A stretch of 64,000 nucleotides of DNA from Thiosulfatihalobacter marinus (GCF_016019955.1 NZ_JAECRZ010000001.1:372001-436000); one strand, 5' to 3'; shown: positions 27,597 through 36,190, numbered from the stretch's first letter. A program made the numbers and translations. Notes: a model not told the origin generated them from the sequence alone.

Positions 27597-29141
27597 ATGG
27601 CAGAAGCAGCGACACGTCGGCGCGGACGGTCCGGGGGCGGCGCGGCGCGCCGGGCGGAACGGACCGGTCTGAAGATCGAGACCGCGAAATTCATCGAACG
27701 CAACATCCCGGTCTTCGAGGTGCTCAACGACGAGGCGCTGGAGATCATCGAGGCCAATGCCGATACGGTGCTGGAAGAGGTTGGCGTGAATTTCGTCAAC
27801 AACCCGGCCGCGCTGGAACGCTGGCGCAAGGCTGGCGCGGATGTGGAAGGCGAGCGGGTGCGCATCCCGCGCGGCCTGGCGCGGCAGCTGTGCAAGACAG
27901 CACCGTCGCGGATCACGCAGCATGCGCGCAATCCCGAACGCAACGTCGAGATCGGCGGCAACACGTTGGTTTGCGCGCCGGTCTACGGACCGCCCTTTGT
28001 GCGGGACACCGCCGGCGGACGGCGCTATGCCACGATGGCGGATTTCGAGACCTTCGTGAAGCTGGGCTATATGTCCAAATGGCTGCACCATTCGGGCGGC
28101 ACGGTTTGTGAACCCACGGATGTGGCGGTGAACAAGCGCCACCTGGACATGTTGCTGGCGCATATGACGCTGAGCGACAAGCCGTTCATGGGGTCCGTCA
28201 CGGAACCCAGCCGCGCCCAGGACAGCGTGGACATGTGCGAGATCCTGTTCGGCAAGGATTTCGTGCAGAACAACACGGTGATGACATCGCTGATCAACAT
28301 CAACTCTCCGCTGACGTTTGACGATGTGATGATGGGCGCGCTGGAAGTGTATGCGGCCAACAACCAGGCCTGCATCGTGTCGCCCTTTATCGTGGGAGGC
28401 GCCATGGCGCCGGTGAGCGTGGCGGGCACGTTGACACAGGTTCTGGCCGAAGTTCTGGCCGGTATCGCCTATTCCCAACTGGTCCGGCCCGGCGCGCCGG
28501 TGATTTTCGGGGCCTTCGTGACCTCGATCGACATGAACTCGGGCGCGCCCACTTTCGGCACCCCCGAAGCGAGCCATATCCTTTATGGCGCCGGTCAGCT
28601 GGCGCGGCGCATGGGGCTGCCGTTCCGGTCGGGCGGGGGGTTGTGCGGATCGAAACTGCCGGATGCCCAGGCGGCCTATGAAACCGCGCATACGCATAAC
28701 GCGGCCTTGCTGGGGGGCGTGAACTTTATGCTGCACAGCTGTGGCTGGCTGGAAGGCGGGCTGGTGTCCAGTTTCGAGAAATTCGTGATGGATGCCGACC
28801 AGTTGGGTGTGTTGCACCACCTGGCGCGCGGTATTGCGGTGGACGAGAACGCCCAGGCGATGGACGCGATCCGCGAGGTGGGGCCGGGCGGGCACTATCT
28901 GGGATGCGCGCATACGCAGGCGAATTTCAAGGGCGCGTTCTGGCGCACCGAGATGCTGGATTACAAGCCGTTCGAAACCTGGGCGGACGAGGGCGCGCGC
29001 GACACGCAGGCGCTTGCGGGGGCGCGGGTGGAACGCCTGTTGGCCGGCTATCAGAAACCGGCCATGGACCCGGCTGTGGAAGAGGCGCTGCGCGCCTATG
29101 TGGCGGAAAAGAAGGCCTCGATGCCGGACGCCTTTGTCTGA
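27597..29141 (+). CDS. Trimethylamine methyltransferase (MttB) family protein, non-pyrrolysine type
   Basis: A 514-residue TIM-barrel protein of the MttB superfamily (COG5598). Recognisable segments are NIPVFEVLNDEALEIIEANADTVLEEVGV, PTFGTPEASHILYGAGQLARRMGLPFRSGG and VLHHLARGIAVDENAQAMDAIREVGPGGHYLG. The frame is open throughout, with no internal amber codon, so it belongs to the pyrrolysine-lacking branch, some of whose members demethylate glycine betaine or other quaternary amines onto a corrinoid protein. No corrinoid protein, reactivase or transporter gene lies beside it, so substrate and acceptor are unknown. The N-terminus is Arg/Gly-rich. Confidence 0.88.
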   Translation: MAEAATRRRGRSGGGAARRAERTGLKIETAKFIERNIPVFEVLNDEALEIIEANADTVLEEVGVNFVNNPAALERWRKAGADVEGERVRIPRGLARQLCKTAPSRITQHARNPERNVEIGGNTLVCAPVYGPPFVRDTAGGRRYATMADFETFVKLGYMSKWLHHSGGTVCEPTDVAVNKRHLDMLLAHMTLSDKPFMGSVTEPSRAQDSVDMCEILFGKDFVQNNTVMTSLININSPLTFDDVMMGALEVYAANNQACIVSPFIVGGAMAPVSVAGTLTQVLAEVLAGIAYSQLVRPGAPVIFGAFVTSIDMNSGAPTFGTPEASHILYGAGQLARRMGLPFRSGGGLCGSKLPDAQAAYETAHTHNAALLGGVNFMLHSCGWLEGGLVSSFEKFVMDADQLGVLHHLARGIAVDENAQAMDAIREVGPGGHYLGCAHTQANFKGAFWRTEMLDYKPFETWADEGARDTQALAGARVERLLAGYQKPAMDPAVEEALRAYVAEKKASMPDAFV

Positions 29142-29150
29142 GTTTTGAGT

Positions 29151-29444
29151 TCAGAGTTCGGTTTGCGAAGCGCGCAGGAGGCGCGCTTCGCCCATCATGG
29201 CGATCAGAATATCGACATGCCTGACCAGTGAATAGGCCGCGTCGCCGCTGCGCCGCTGGCTGTCGAGCTGGGTTTCCATTTCCATCAGATGCATCAGGGC
29301 CGGGCCGCTGCGCGGAAGCCGGCCATAGCCCATATGGCGCTTGAGGTGCTGGTCGCGCCGGTAATCCGGCGCGCCGGCGCGCGCGGCGCGGATCAACAGA
29401 CGTGGGCGGCGGAGATTGGCGAGGATGCCAAGAAGATCGTGCAT
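29151..29444 (-). CDS. Small DUF6477 family protein
   Basis: A 97-residue protein with the N-terminal LRRPRLLIRAARAGAPDYRRDQHLKRHMG stretch followed by a helical ALMHLMEMETQLDSQRR region and a hydrophobic C-terminal helix. This pattern fits DUF6477, which I know only from Rhodobacteraceae. The gene lies head to head with the gafA-like gene, 242 bp apart, with the CtrA-like box between. In R. capsulatus a small gene next to gafA (recalled as rcc01866) is also needed for GTA production. Whether this is its counterpart is inference. Confidence 0.7.
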   Translation of the reverse strand: MHDLLGILANLRRPRLLIRAARAGAPDYRRDQHLKRHMGYGRLPRSGPALMHLMEMETQLDSQRRSGDAAYSLVRHVDILIAMMGEARLLRASQTEL

Positions 29445-29576
29445 GGAATCAGTCCTGTTGTTGTTCCGCCTCAGTTTGCACAACTTAAGCGGGTGTTGCC
29501 TGTTGGCGAGATCAGCGTACGCGGGATTTCAGACTGTTTAGGATTTGGAAACAATCATGGTCAAACGGGTCGAATA

Positions 29577-29592
29577 TTAACAGCTAGGTAAC
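29577..29592. promoter_or_regulatory. CtrA-like box between the DUF6477 gene and the gafA-like gene
   Basis: TTAAC (29577-29581), six bases AGCTAG, then GTAAC (29588-29592). Both half-sites are identical to those of the box before comEC, with a different spacer. It ends 94 bp before the gafA-like ATG. One mismatch (G for T) from TTAAC-N6-TTAAC. Confidence 0.62.
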
Positions 29593-29686
29593 AATTCAAT
29601 TCTAAGTTGTGGAAAATTTTAGGGAAAACCTGTGTGTAAGCATGGCAACTTTCCTGACCCGTACGGAACAATAGGAGACAGGTGGC

Positions 29687-30766
29687 ATGCGTATGGAAAG
29701 CCCGATGAACGACCTGCCCGAATGGGTACCTGAAAGCGTTTCACGCTATGTGGCGCATACCGAAGATGGTGTTTCGATCCGCGAACTGGCCCGGCGCGAG
29801 GGGTGCCATGCCTCGACCGTGCTGCGCCAGATCCGCAAGCTGGAGGCAAAGCGGGACGATCCGCTGATCGATGCCGCGCTGGAACGGTTTCGCAGGAATG
29901 GCGCGGTGCCGGCAGGGGCCAAGGGAGTGACACCCAAGGTGCCGGACAGCGAAACGCTGCGCCGCGAAGGATTGCGGGTGCTGCGGCGGCTATGTGAAAG
30001 CGGCGCGGTGCTGGCGGTGGCGCCGGGGATGGACAAAGCGGTCGTGGTGCGTGACCGGGGCGATGGCGGATCGGCCAAGACAGCGGTGATCGCGCGCGAA
30101 TTCGCACAGGCGATGGTGCTGAAGGACTGGATCCGGTGCAGCGCCACGGGCCGGGTGGCGCAGTACACGATCACCGCCGCGGGGCGTTTGGCGCTGAACC
30201 GGATGCTGGCGGAACAGGAAAACGCCGCGCAGGGGTTTGCCGACGCGCAGACACCTTTTGCCGGGCAGCGTGGTATGATCGGGGACAAGGTATTGCGTGA
30301 GAAGGGGCGCACGCGGCGGGTGCGTTTCAACATGACCGAAAGCCCGCTGGCGGCGCTGTCGCGGCGCAAGGACAAGGATGGGCAGCCGTTTCTGAGCGAG
30401 GATCAGGTGGCGGCCGGAGAACGGCTGCGCGAAGATTTCGAACTGGCGCAGATGGGCCCGAATGTCAGCCAGAACTGGGACCGGTTCCTGACCGGGCCAA
30501 GCCATGGCGGCTATCGTGCGGATAGCGGGATCGGCGAGGGGCCGGGCGCGGCGCGCCAGCGGGTGGCGGATGCGCTGGGTGATCTGGGCGAGGGGCTGTC
30601 GGATGTGGTGCTGCGCTGCTGTTGTTACCTGGAAGGGCTGGAAGCGGCGGAAAAGCGGCTGGGCTGGTCGGCGCGGTCGGGCAAGATCGTGCTGCGCATC
30701 GCGCTGACCCGGCTACGCGAGCATTACCGGGGCCGGGCCGGCGGGGCGGGCGATTACATCGGCTGA
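29687..30766 (+). CDS. gafA: GafA-like activator of the gene transfer agent (HTH plus DUF6456)
   Basis: A 359-residue cytoplasmic protein. A helix-turn-helix lies at about residues 28-52 (GVSIRELARREGCHASTVLRQIRKLEAK). A linker with basic, proline-rich parts follows. The C-terminal DUF6456 domain (about 203-347) contains ESPLAALSRRKDKDGQPFL, GERLREDFELAQMGPNVSQNWDRF and the closing SGKIVLRIALTRLREHY helix. R. capsulatus GafA has this fused layout, and Caulobacter splits it into GafY and GafZ. GafA binds GTA promoters and contacts RNA polymerase. AGGAG lies nine bases before the ATG. Function here is by architecture plus the CtrA-like box; the capsid cluster is outside the window. Confidence 0.72.
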   Translation: MRMESPMNDLPEWVPESVSRYVAHTEDGVSIRELARREGCHASTVLRQIRKLEAKRDDPLIDAALERFRRNGAVPAGAKGVTPKVPDSETLRREGLRVLRRLCESGAVLAVAPGMDKAVVVRDRGDGGSAKTAVIAREFAQAMVLKDWIRCSATGRVAQYTITAAGRLALNRMLAEQENAAQGFADAQTPFAGQRGMIGDKVLREKGRTRRVRFNMTESPLAALSRRKDKDGQPFLSEDQVAAGERLREDFELAQMGPNVSQNWDRFLTGPSHGGYRADSGIGEGPGAARQRVADALGDLGEGLSDVVLRCCCYLEGLEAAEKRLGWSARSGKIVLRIALTRLREHYRGRAGGAGDYIG

Positions 30767-30774
30767 AACGCGAA

Positions 30775-30799
30775 ACGGCCCGCCCGAGGGGCGGGCCGT
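30775..30799. terminator. Bidirectional terminator between gafA-like gene and peroxiredoxin gene
   Basis: ACGGCCCGCCC (30775-30785) pairs perfectly over 11 bp with GGGCGGGCCGT (30789-30799) around a three-base loop. It separates two convergent genes, 9 bp from one stop and 24 bp from the other. T-runs are weak on both sides. Confidence 0.65.
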
Positions 30800-30822
30800 G
30801 ACAAAATGGCCCGGTGGGGGCG

Positions 30823-31371
30823 TTATGCGGCAGTTTCCACGCTGGCGGCTTCGAGATATTTCATCAGGGTCTCGGGCGCGCTTTCGCCATAGGGGTCTGC
30901 GCCGTGGTTGTCTTCCAGCCCCGGTTCCTGGAACCAGGCCTCGACCACGCCGTTGTCGATGATGGCGGCATAGCGCCAGGACCGCAGGCCAAAGCCAAGA
31001 TTGTCCTTGCGCACGAGCATCCCGACCTTGCGGGTGAACTCGCCCGACCCGTCCGGGATCACCTTGACATTGGTGATGCCCTGGGCCTCGGCCCATTTGT
31101 TCATGACAAAGCTGTCATTGACCGACATGCAGTAAATCTCGTCAACACCAAGCGACTGGAATTTATCGAAGTTTTCCTCGAACCCGGGCAGTTGGTAGGT
31201 CGAGCAGGTGGGGGTGAAGGCGCCGGGCAGCGAGAACAGGATCACGCGCTTGCCCTTGAAATAATCGTCGCTGGTCATGTCCTGCCAGCGGAACGGATTG
31301 GGGCCGCCGACGGCCTCGTCGCGCACGCGGGTCTTGAAGACGACTTGGGGGAGTTTTGCACCTGTTTGCAT
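30823..31371 (-). CDS. Peroxiredoxin, Prx5 type
   Basis: A 182-residue thiol peroxidase that reduces hydrogen peroxide and alkyl peroxides. The peroxidatic cysteine is C56 in the PGAFTPTCS motif, which, with YQLPGF after it, marks the Prx5 group. A second cysteine (IYCMSVND, about residue 80) is not at the usual resolving position, so the enzyme probably works as a 1-Cys form reduced by glutaredoxin or glutathione. Single gene, divergent from lipA. Confidence 0.92.
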   Translation of the reverse strand: MQTGAKLPQVVFKTRVRDEAVGGPNPFRWQDMTSDDYFKGKRVILFSLPGAFTPTCSTYQLPGFEENFDKFQSLGVDEIYCMSVNDSFVMNKWAEAQGITNVKVIPDGSGEFTRKVGMLVRKDNLGFGLRSWRYAAIIDNGVVEAWFQEPGLEDNHGADPYGESAPETLMKYLEAASVETAA

Positions 31372-31590
31372 CGCGAATACCTTGATTGATTGTGATTGCG
31401 GCGGGGTTTACATCGATTCTAAATTCGGGGGCAATGCTGCAATTGCATGGTCGATGATGCTGCTGCGGCAATCGCCTGACCGGGCGGCAGGGAATGTGCC
31501 GCGGGCATGGCAGCTCTGCGTTTCTGGCACTAGCGGGTTGGCTGCGGTATGCTATGCACGCTGAAATCTATTCTGCCCGAGGATGAACCG

Positions 31591-32541
31591 TTGCGTGATC
31601 TGAAACTGCCCCAACAGCGCCACCCGGAAAAGGCACACCGCCCGGACAATGCCCAGCCGCGCAAGCCGAAATGGATCCGCGTCAAGGCCCCGACCGGCGA
31701 GGGCTATAACGCCACCCGGAAAATCATGCGCGACAACAAGTTGGTGACGGTCTGCGAAGAGGCGGGTTGCCCCAATGCGGGCGAATGCTGGAGCGCGGGC
31801 CACGCCACCATGATGATCATGGGCGAGATCTGTACGCGGGGCTGCACATTCTGCAACATCGCCACCGGCAAGCCAGATGCGCTGGACGCGTTCGAGCCGG
31901 GCCGCGTGGCGGATGCGGTGCAGAAACTGGGCCTGAACCATGTGGTGATCACCAGTGTGGACCGGGATGACCTGGAAGATGGTGGCGCCGAGCATTTTGC
32001 GCAGACCATTCGCGCGGTGCGGCATCGCTCGCCCAAGACCACGATCGAGATTCTGACGCCCGATTTCCTGAAATGCGCGCCAGACGTGCTTGATATCGTC
32101 GTCGCGGCCCGACCGGACGTGTTCAACCACAACTTGGAAACGGTCCCCGGCCTGTACCCGCAGGTGCGCCCCGGCGCGCGCTATTTCCACAGCTTGCGGC
32201 TGTTGCAGCGGGTCAAGGAGATGGATCCGTCCATCTTTACCAAGTCCGGCATCATGGTCGGGCTGGGCGAGGACAAGCAGGCGGTGCATCAGGTGATGGA
32301 CGACATGCGCGCGGCGGAGATAGATTTCCTGACCATCGGGCAATATCTGCAACCGACACCGAAACACCATGGCGTGGACCGGTTCGTGACCCCCGAGGAA
32401 TTCGCGGGCTACGAAAAGGCGGCCTATGGCAAAGGCTTCCTGATGGTGTCGGCAACGCCGCTGACGCGGTCGTCCTATCACGCGGGCGACGATTTCGCGC
32501 GGCTGCGCGCGGCGCGCGAGGCGCAGTTGGTCAAGGGCTGA
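31591..32541 (+). CDS. lipA: Lipoyl synthase
   Basis: Radical-SAM enzyme that inserts two sulfurs into octanoyl groups on E2 and H proteins. Both cluster motifs are complete: the auxiliary cluster [12 protein letters not shown] and the radical-SAM cluster [13 protein letters not shown] at 31591 was chosen as start because it gives the family N-terminus (M)[13 protein letters not shown] and has GAGGA seven bases upstream. The frame is open further to an ATG at 31549, but those residues are not family-like. Predicted length is 316 residues. Confidence 0.95.
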   Translation: MRDLKLPQQRHPEKAHRPDNAQPRKPKWIRVKAPTGEGYNATRKIMRDNKLVTVCEEAGCPNAGECWSAGHATMMIMGEICTRGCTFCNIATGKPDALDAFEPGRVADAVQKLGLNHVVITSVDRDDLEDGGAEHFAQTIRAVRHRSPKTTIEILTPDFLKCAPDVLDIVVAARPDVFNHNLETVPGLYPQVRPGARYFHSLRLLQRVKEMDPSIFTKSGIMVGLGEDKQAVHQVMDDMRAAEIDFLTIGQYLQPTPKHHGVDRFVTPEEFAGYEKAAYGKGFLMVSATPLTRSSYHAGDDFARLRAAREAQLVKG

Positions 32542-32558
32542 AGCGGGACGCGCAGGGC

Positions 32559-33446
32559 CTATTGACCTGCGGGCAGCGCCTTGAGATAGGCGGTGATCGC
32601 GCTGCGGTCGCTGGCAGGCAGTTTTGACAGGTTTTCGACAACCCGCGCCATTTGGCCACCGGCGCTGTCAAAGTCCGGTGTGAAGCCGGTTTCAAAGTAA
32701 TAGGCGATGTCCTGGGCGGACCAGTCCAGCTGGGCCGGGGTGATGCCCGGAATATTGCCCTTGCCCTTTGGGTTGGGCGCACCGGCCATCCATTTATCAA
32801 GGTCGAGATTGCCCAACGGCCCGCGCGCGGTGTGGCATTCCGCGCAATGGCCCAGCGCCTCGACGAGGTAGCGCCCGCGTTCAAGCGTGGCATCGGTGGC
32901 GGGCATGATCCAGTCGTCATTGGCGAACAGCAGTTTCCAGCCCCCCAGCGACCGCCGGATATTGAAGGGAAAGCCGATCTTGTGCGGCTGGCTGGGGGTG
33001 GCATCGGCGGGCAGCGTGGCCAGGAAGGCGCGCAGATCGACCACATCCTGCAAACTGGCCCGCGCATAGGACGTATAGGGGAAGGCCGGATAGTAATGCG
33101 CGCCCTGGGGCGAGATACCGCGGGTCATGGCATTGGCCAGGTCCAGCGCGCTCCACCCGCCGATGCCCTGAACCGGATCGGGCGTGATGTTGGGCGCGAG
33201 AAAAGTGCCGAAAGGCGAGGGGAATTCCTGTCCGCCCGAAAGCACGGGCGCATCGCCCGGTTCGGCATTGGGGGCCGTGTGGCACGAGGCGCAGCCGGCG
33301 GCGTTGAAAACCTGTTCTCCGCGCGTCGTATCCGCGCTTAGCCCGGCCAGCGCGTCGTCCGGCAAGAAGTCAGGACGCGTCAGAAACCAGAAGGTGGCGA
33401 GGCCAAACACGGCCAGCAGGATCAGGGCAGACAGGACGCGGCGCAT
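32559..33446 (-). CDS. Membrane-anchored diheme cytochrome c
   Basis: A 295-residue periplasmic electron carrier with an uncleaved-type N-terminal helix (residues 4-22) and two heme sites, CASCH (C52-H56) and CAECH (near residue 198). Each sits in its own class I cytochrome domain, and methionine-containing loops could supply axial ligands. The layout resembles the cytochrome subunit of membrane alcohol/aldehyde or sorbitol dehydrogenases (which have three hemes) and two-heme relatives. No dehydrogenase gene is next to it. The cytochrome c' gene lies directly upstream in the same direction. Confidence 0.9.
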   Translation of the reverse strand: MRRVLSALILLAVFGLATFWFLTRPDFLPDDALAGLSADTTRGEQVFNAAGCASCHTAPNAEPGDAPVLSGGQEFPSPFGTFLAPNITPDPVQGIGGWSALDLANAMTRGISPQGAHYYPAFPYTSYARASLQDVVDLRAFLATLPADATPSQPHKIGFPFNIRRSLGGWKLLFANDDWIMPATDATLERGRYLVEALGHCAECHTARGPLGNLDLDKWMAGAPNPKGKGNIPGITPAQLDWSAQDIAYYFETGFTPDFDSAGGQMARVVENLSKLPASDRSAITAYLKALPAGQ

Positions 33447-33519
33447 TCTACGGCTCCGGCAACAGGGGCAACCGGTGGCCCGTCAAGGCCACCGGCTGGG
33501 GCGTTTCGGCAGGCAGCGA

Positions 33520-33987
33520 TCAGTTTTGCGGGACGCGATAGGCCTTGTGACAGGCGCTGCACGCGCCGCCCAGCGGCCCGATGGCGCCGCGCAGGCTGTC
33601 CAGCCCGCCCCCGGCGGCGGTCTGCATGACCATGGCGGCATCAGCCAGCGCCTTGCCTTTGGTCATCACGTCCGGGAAATTCTGCCACATTTCCGGCTTG
33701 GCGTTGGAGTCCATGAACGAGTCGCTGTCCGAGCCTTGCGGCCAGAGCGCGGATTGATCGAGCGCGGTCAGCGCGGCGAGGTTGGCGGCGGCGGCGCTGG
33801 CCTTGTCGGCGTCGTAGTCGACGGCGCCCTTGGCCATGGCGCCAAGCTGACCGATGTTGAAGGCATAAAGTGTCATCTGGGACTGGCGCGCCTTGACGGC
33901 GGCGTTGACATGTCCGTCGGCAAAGGCGGTACCGGCCAGCAGGGTGATGCCAAGCGCGGCGGCAGAGAATTTCGCAAAGCGGGTCAT
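33520..33987 (-). CDS. cycP: Cytochrome c' (class II)
   Basis: A 155-residue protein with a signal peptide (cleavage near AFADG, residue 24) and a four-helix-bundle body. The heme site is at the C-terminus, CSACH (residues 143-147) in the GACSACHKAYRVP ending that defines class II cytochromes. Cytochromes c' bind NO and help resist nitrosative stress in related bacteria. GGAG precedes the ATG. It is followed by the diheme cytochrome (73-bp gap) and is divergent from a LysR gene, which may regulate it. Confidence 0.92.
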   Translation of the reverse strand: MTRFAKFSAAALGITLLAGTAFADGHVNAAVKARQSQMTLYAFNIGQLGAMAKGAVDYDADKASAAAANLAALTALDQSALWPQGSDSDSFMDSNAKPEMWQNFPDVMTKGKALADAAMVMQTAAGGGLDSLRGAIGPLGGACSACHKAYRVPQN

Positions 33988-34080
33988 GGAGAAGCTCCGA
34001 ATAAGTTGGTTTTATGACCAAAGCCTATCTGTGAAAAAATCGAATACCATCCCAAATTTTTGCAGGGTAGTCTGTCATTC

Positions 34081-34947
34081 ATGCACAATGAGAACTGGGA
34101 CGACATGCGATTTGTACTGGCGGTGGCCGAAACCGGCACGGTCAGCGGCGCGGCGCGGCGGCTGGGGGTGAACCATGCCACGGTTCTGCGCCGGGTGGCG
34201 GCATTTGAAGACCGCCATGGGGTTGAGGTTTTTGAAAGGACATCAAAGGGTTATCTGGTGCGCCCCGAATATGCCCGGATGATGGACGCGGCGCGGGACG
34301 TGGGCAGCGCGGTGCAATCGGTGGCGCATTTGCTGAGCGGTACACAGGCGCCGCTGGTGGGGACGGTGCGGGTTTCGTCGACAGATACGTTCTGCCAGGT
34401 GGTGCTGCCGCGCCTTGTGGAGGCGTTTCACAATGACGTGAGCGGGGTGAAGATCGCGCTGATTTCGACCAATGCCTATAGCGATTTCTCGCGCAGCCAT
34501 GCCGATATCGCGCTGCGCCCGGCGCAGTCGTTGAGTGACGACATGGTCGGAGACATGGCGGCGCGGCTGGGATTCGGGATCTATGCGCGCCCCGAGGCGC
34601 CGGACATGTGGCTGGGAATGACCGGGCAACTGACCCGCGCCGCTGCCGCCGGGTGGATGGCCGAGAATGTATCTGCTGACCGGATCGTGGGCGCGGCGGA
34701 CAGTTTCATGGTGCTGGCGCAGATGGCGCGGCAGGGGTTGGGGCGGGTGGTGTTGCCCTGCCCGGTGGGCGAGGCCACGTCCGGGCTTATACGGCTGGAC
34801 CGGCCGGGAGAGTTGCCGTCGGTGCCGATCTGGGTGGCCTGTCACGTGGACATGGCCGGGGTGTCGCGCGTGGCGGCAGTGCGCCGGTTCCTTGTGACCG
34901 GGCTGGAGGCGCGGGCCGAGGCGCTGGCCGGGCATCGCGCGCGGTGA
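34081..34947 (+). CDS. LysR-family transcriptional regulator
   Basis: A 288-residue regulator. The N-terminal HTH reads WDDMRFVLAVAETGTVSGAARRLGVNHATVLRRVAAFEDRHGVEVFER (residues 5-52). The effector-binding domain starts with the 'VGTVRVSSTDTFCQVVLPRLVEAF' strand. It is divergent from the cytochrome c' gene with 93 bp between, the usual layout for LysR control of the opposite gene. The effector is unknown. An in-frame TTG at 34060 is a weaker alternative start. Confidence 0.9.
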   Translation: MHNENWDDMRFVLAVAETGTVSGAARRLGVNHATVLRRVAAFEDRHGVEVFERTSKGYLVRPEYARMMDAARDVGSAVQSVAHLLSGTQAPLVGTVRVSSTDTFCQVVLPRLVEAFHNDVSGVKIALISTNAYSDFSRSHADIALRPAQSLSDDMVGDMAARLGFGIYARPEAPDMWLGMTGQLTRAAAAGWMAENVSADRIVGAADSFMVLAQMARQGLGRVVLPCPVGEATSGLIRLDRPGELPSVPIWVACHVDMAGVSRVAAVRRFLVTGLEARAEALAGHRAR

Positions 34948-35130
34948 TCAGCGCAGGATGCGGCCGCGCGGCGTGTAGTTGGGGGTCAGCCAGTCCGGCC
35001 AGCCAAAGATACGTTCCAGAAGAACCAGCACGAAGCAGATGCCGATCACCGCAACCACCAGTTTGATCCGCTGTCGCGAAGGCGGGTTGCGGGCCCAGCG
35101 GGCCATGCGCAGGTAATGACGGATATTCAC
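34948..35130 (-). CDS. Small single-helix membrane protein
   Basis: A 60-residue protein with a basic N-terminus ([19 protein letters not shown]), one membrane helix at about residues 23-40 and a short tail ([19 protein letters not shown]). Its start overlaps the hpt stop by four bases, so it is translated from the hpt mRNA. The coupling and the sensible membrane topology support a real gene. No function is known to me. Confidence 0.72.
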   Translation of the reverse strand: MNIRHYLRMARWARNPPSRQRIKLVVAVIGICFVLVLLERIFGWPDWLTPNYTPRGRILR

Positions 35131-35666
35131 CCGGTAAACCGCACCTTGCCGATATAGGGCAGGTTGCGGTTGCGTTGGGCATAGTCGATGCCATAGCCGA
35201 CCACGAATTCATCCGGGATCGAAAACCCGATCCAGTCGGCGGTGATGTCGGCCTCGCGGCGCGAGGGTTTGTCAAGCAGGGCGATGGTCTTGATCTTGCG
35301 GGGGTGGCGGGCTTCGAGCAGGTGCATGACGTGGTTCAGCGTGTACCCTGTATCGACGATATCCTCGACCACCAGAACATCGCGGCCTTCGATCTCGCCG
35401 CGGATATCCTTGAGAATGCGCACTTCGCGTGAACTTTCCATGGAATTGCCGTAAGAGGACGCTTCGAGGAAATCGACCTCGACCGGCAGGTCCAGTTCGC
35501 GCACCAGATCGGCGATGAACACGAAAGAGCCGCGCAGGAGGCCGACGACGACAAGTTTGTCGGTGTCGGAATACTCGGTGCGAATCTCGCCGCAAAGCTC
35601 TTCGATCCGGGCGGCGATGGACTTGGCCGAGATCATCTGGTCGATGACATATGGACGCTCTGACAT
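35127..35666 (-). CDS. hpt: Hypoxanthine phosphoribosyltransferase
   Basis: Purine salvage enzyme that converts hypoxanthine or guanine to IMP or GMP with PRPP. At 179 residues it is of normal length. The PRPP-binding motif is [15 protein letters not shown], and the flexible loop region with [10 protein letters not shown] and the C-terminal [20 protein letters not shown] are typical. The start at 35666 has GAGGG upstream; the frame is open a further 23 codons without family similarity. Coupled to the small membrane protein downstream. Confidence 0.95.
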   Translation of the reverse strand: MSERPYVIDQMISAKSIAARIEELCGEIRTEYSDTDKLVVVGLLRGSFVFIADLVRELDLPVEVDFLEASSYGNSMESSREVRILKDIRGEIEGRDVLVVEDIVDTGYTLNHVMHLLEARHPRKIKTIALLDKPSRREADITADWIGFSIPDEFVVGYGIDYAQRNRNLPYIGKVRFTG

Positions 35667-35746
35667 GAGACCCTCTTGATTTTCCGAGCGCAGCATACGA
35701 AATGGGCGCCCAGTGTCACCTGAAAAGCGCAACAAGAAGGGGCGAC

Positions 35747-36190
35747 ATGCCGACCCACGCCGAAACCCGCACGCTGCCCTATTCCGCCGACCAGATGTAT
35801 GCGCTGGTTGCCGATGTCGCGTCTTATCCGGACTTCCTGCCGTGGTGCGCGGCGGCCCGCATTCGCTCGTCTACGCCAGAGGGCGCGGCCGAGGTGATGC
35901 TGGCGGATCTGGTGATCAGCTTCAAGGTGTTTCGCGAACGGTTCGGCAGCCGCGTGGTGTTGTATCCCGAGACCCGCCACATTGACACGGAATATCTGGA
36001 CGGGCCGTTCAAATACATGAAATCGACGTGGGATTTCAGGGATGTGGCGGGCGGCTGCGAGGTGGAGTTCTTTGTGGATTTCGAGTTTCGCAACCTGATC
36101 CTGCAAAAGGCGATCGGGCTGGTATTCAACGAGGCGATGCACCGGATCGTCGCCGCCTTCGAGGCGCGGGCAAGGGAATTGCACGGATGA
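35747..36190 (+). CDS. ratA: RatA/COQ10-like START-domain protein
   Basis: A 147-residue protein of the polyketide cyclase/START fold, annotated as RatA in E. coli and as COQ10 in mitochondria (ubiquinone chaperone). Family segments are [28 protein letters not shown] and [27 protein letters not shown]. In alphaproteobacteria a quinone-binding role is more plausible than a toxin role; no RatB antitoxin is adjacent. GAAGGGG precedes the ATG. The stop overlaps the next gene's start (ATGA). Confidence 0.87.
   Translation: MPTHAETRTLPYSADQMYALVADVASYPDFLPWCAAARIRSSTPEGAAEVMLADLVISFKVFRERFGSRVVLYPETRHIDTEYLDGPFKYMKSTWDFRDVAGGCEVEFFVDFEFRNLILQKAIGLVFNEAMHRIVAAFEARARELHG

Noticed and set aside
27597-29141. 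Pyrrolysine-containing MttB
   Set aside because: The reading frame has no internal TAG, and no pyl genes are in the window.
35747-36190. Toxin-antitoxin system based on the RatA name
   Set aside because: No antitoxin (RatB) is adjacent, and the START/COQ10 fold in alphaproteobacteria fits quinone binding better.
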